Source: Bacillota bacterium
GTDB taxonomy: Bacteria; Bacillota; UBA4882; UBA8346
Assembly (NCBI GenBank): GCA_023417475.1
Contig: JAEZFP010000018.1
Location: forward strand, 1-6,123
Reading direction: 5' to 3'
Length of the DNA: 6,123 bases
Part shown: one piece after another, positions 5,639 through 6,123 of the stretch
Layout: every line of letters starts with the position of its first letter
Position numbering within the stretch: position 1 is the stretch's first letter
The notes under the pieces: model-generated
The model's input: only the letters and a program-made list of their open reading frames with translations
What the model was told of the DNA's origin: nothing
The model's database searches: none
Program-made: the position numbers and the translations under genes

Positions 5639-6123
5639 ACAACGTCCTCCTCTCTGCCTTTAAAGTCACCCCACAGCCTTGGAGGAGTTATCTGAAGACG
5701 CAAATCGCATTGCAGGCATCTTCCAGCCTCTTGACATACATCTTCACTGCAAATTCCGTAATCCATCACTTTAAAATTTTCCTGCCGCTTTTCTGCAGCA
5801 ACAATCTGTCCCGTTGCTCTCTTTTCATATCCGAATTGTTTCTGCTTTCCTATAAATCCATCTGCTTTTTCTATTGGTGCCAGTATTTCACTAATATTTC
5901 CATCGCCACCAAGATATCTGTCAATTTCAATAGCTGCTTCACGCCCCGATGCAACTGCCTGAATCACCGTTTTAGTTCCATATACGGCATCCCCTGCTGC
6001 AAAGATACCCTCTTCAGATGTCATAAGACTTCTTTCCCTTACGGCAATGCAATTACCCCTTCCAAGTGCAAGACCCGCCTCTTCCGTAATAGCAGGACGC
6101 TGTCCTGTAGCAAATATAACCGT
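5635..6123 (-). CDS. GltD-like FAD/NAD(P)-dependent oxidoreductase, C-terminal part (N-terminus beyond window edge)
   Basis: The frame is open from the right edge to the TGA at 5635, giving 162 visible residues; the start lies outside. It belongs to the glutamate-synthase small-subunit-like flavoprotein group. VIFATGQRP (6120-6094) is the conserved ATG-type motif before the end of the NAD(P) domain. GIFAAGDAVYGTKTVIQAV (from 6009) is the GD motif that binds the FAD ribityl/pyrophosphate, followed by the usual SGREAA helix and RYLGG. The tail carries four cysteines spaced C-x4-C-x5-C-x2-C (5751-5707) in an EAGRCLQCDLR context. This is like the cysteine motif normally at the N-terminus of GltD, and could hold an iron-sulfur cluster or contact the next subunit. 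An ATG at 6024 sits inside the FAD motif region and is not a real start. The four-base overlap with the NuoF-like gene argues for a stoichiometric two-subunit complex moving electrons between NAD(P)H, FAD and [4Fe-4S] clusters (inference). Confidence 0.87.
   Translation of the reverse strand, partial: TVIFATGQRPAITEEAGLALGRGNCIAVRERSLMTSEEGIFAAGDAVYGTKTVIQAVASGREAAIEIDRYLGGDGNISEILAPIEKADGFIGKQKQFGYEKRATGQIVAAEKRQENFKVMDYGICSEDVCQEAGRCLQCDLRLQITPPRLWGDFKGREEDVV

Noticed and set aside
5635..6024. A separate 129-residue gene starting at the ATG at 6024
   Set aside because: The frame stays open to the right edge and the upstream codons encode the conserved VIFATGQRP motif, so this ATG is internal to a larger flavoprotein gene.

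Overview
The window looks like chromosomal DNA from a low-GC Gram-positive anaerobe, probably a clostridial Firmicute (Lachnospiraceae-like). The reasons are AT-rich coding sequence and very AT-rich spacers, strong AGGAGG ribosome-binding sites, sigma-A-type promoters, a lipoprotein-type solute-binding protein, and an iron-sulfur flavoprotein module typical of anaerobes. No rRNA, tRNA, CRISPR array, insertion sequence or phage gene was seen.

Layout. (1) Positions 1-3322, minus strand: an ABC importer operon of the CUT2 (ribose/galactose/simple-sugar) type, transcribed as binding lipoprotein (2111-3322), membrane permease (1107-2090), then tandem-domain ATPase (1-1107, cut by the left edge). 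The permease and ATPase genes overlap by one base (TAATG). (2) Positions 3323-3749: an AT-rich divergent control region with one promoter facing each way, a 27-bp imperfect direct repeat lying just upstream of each -35 box, and three dyads between them. (3) Positions 3750-4247, plus strand: a single-gene unit for a small VOC-superfamily metalloenzyme, closed by a clear intrinsic terminator. (4) Positions 4352-6123, minus strand and convergent with the VOC gene: the end of a redox operon. It holds the C-terminal part of a GltD-like FAD oxidoreductase (cut by the right edge) and, overlapping it by ATGA, a NuoF-like iron-sulfur subunit with a C-terminal two-cluster ferredoxin domain. A long hairpin terminator follows.

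How the genes may work together (inference). The importer and the VOC enzyme share a divergent control region and probably respond to the same signal, so the VOC protein may act on the imported compound or a product of it. The flavoprotein/iron-sulfur pair would move electrons between NAD(P)H and a ferredoxin-like partner and could serve a reductive or oxidative step of the same pathway. It is separated by terminators and convergent, so that link rests on proximity only. The substrate cannot be named from this window. The most notable points are the shared repeat at the two divergent promoters, a NuoF-like protein whose FMN/NADH-binding part appears condensed or lost, and a start-less Shine-Dalgarno sequence in the importer leader.
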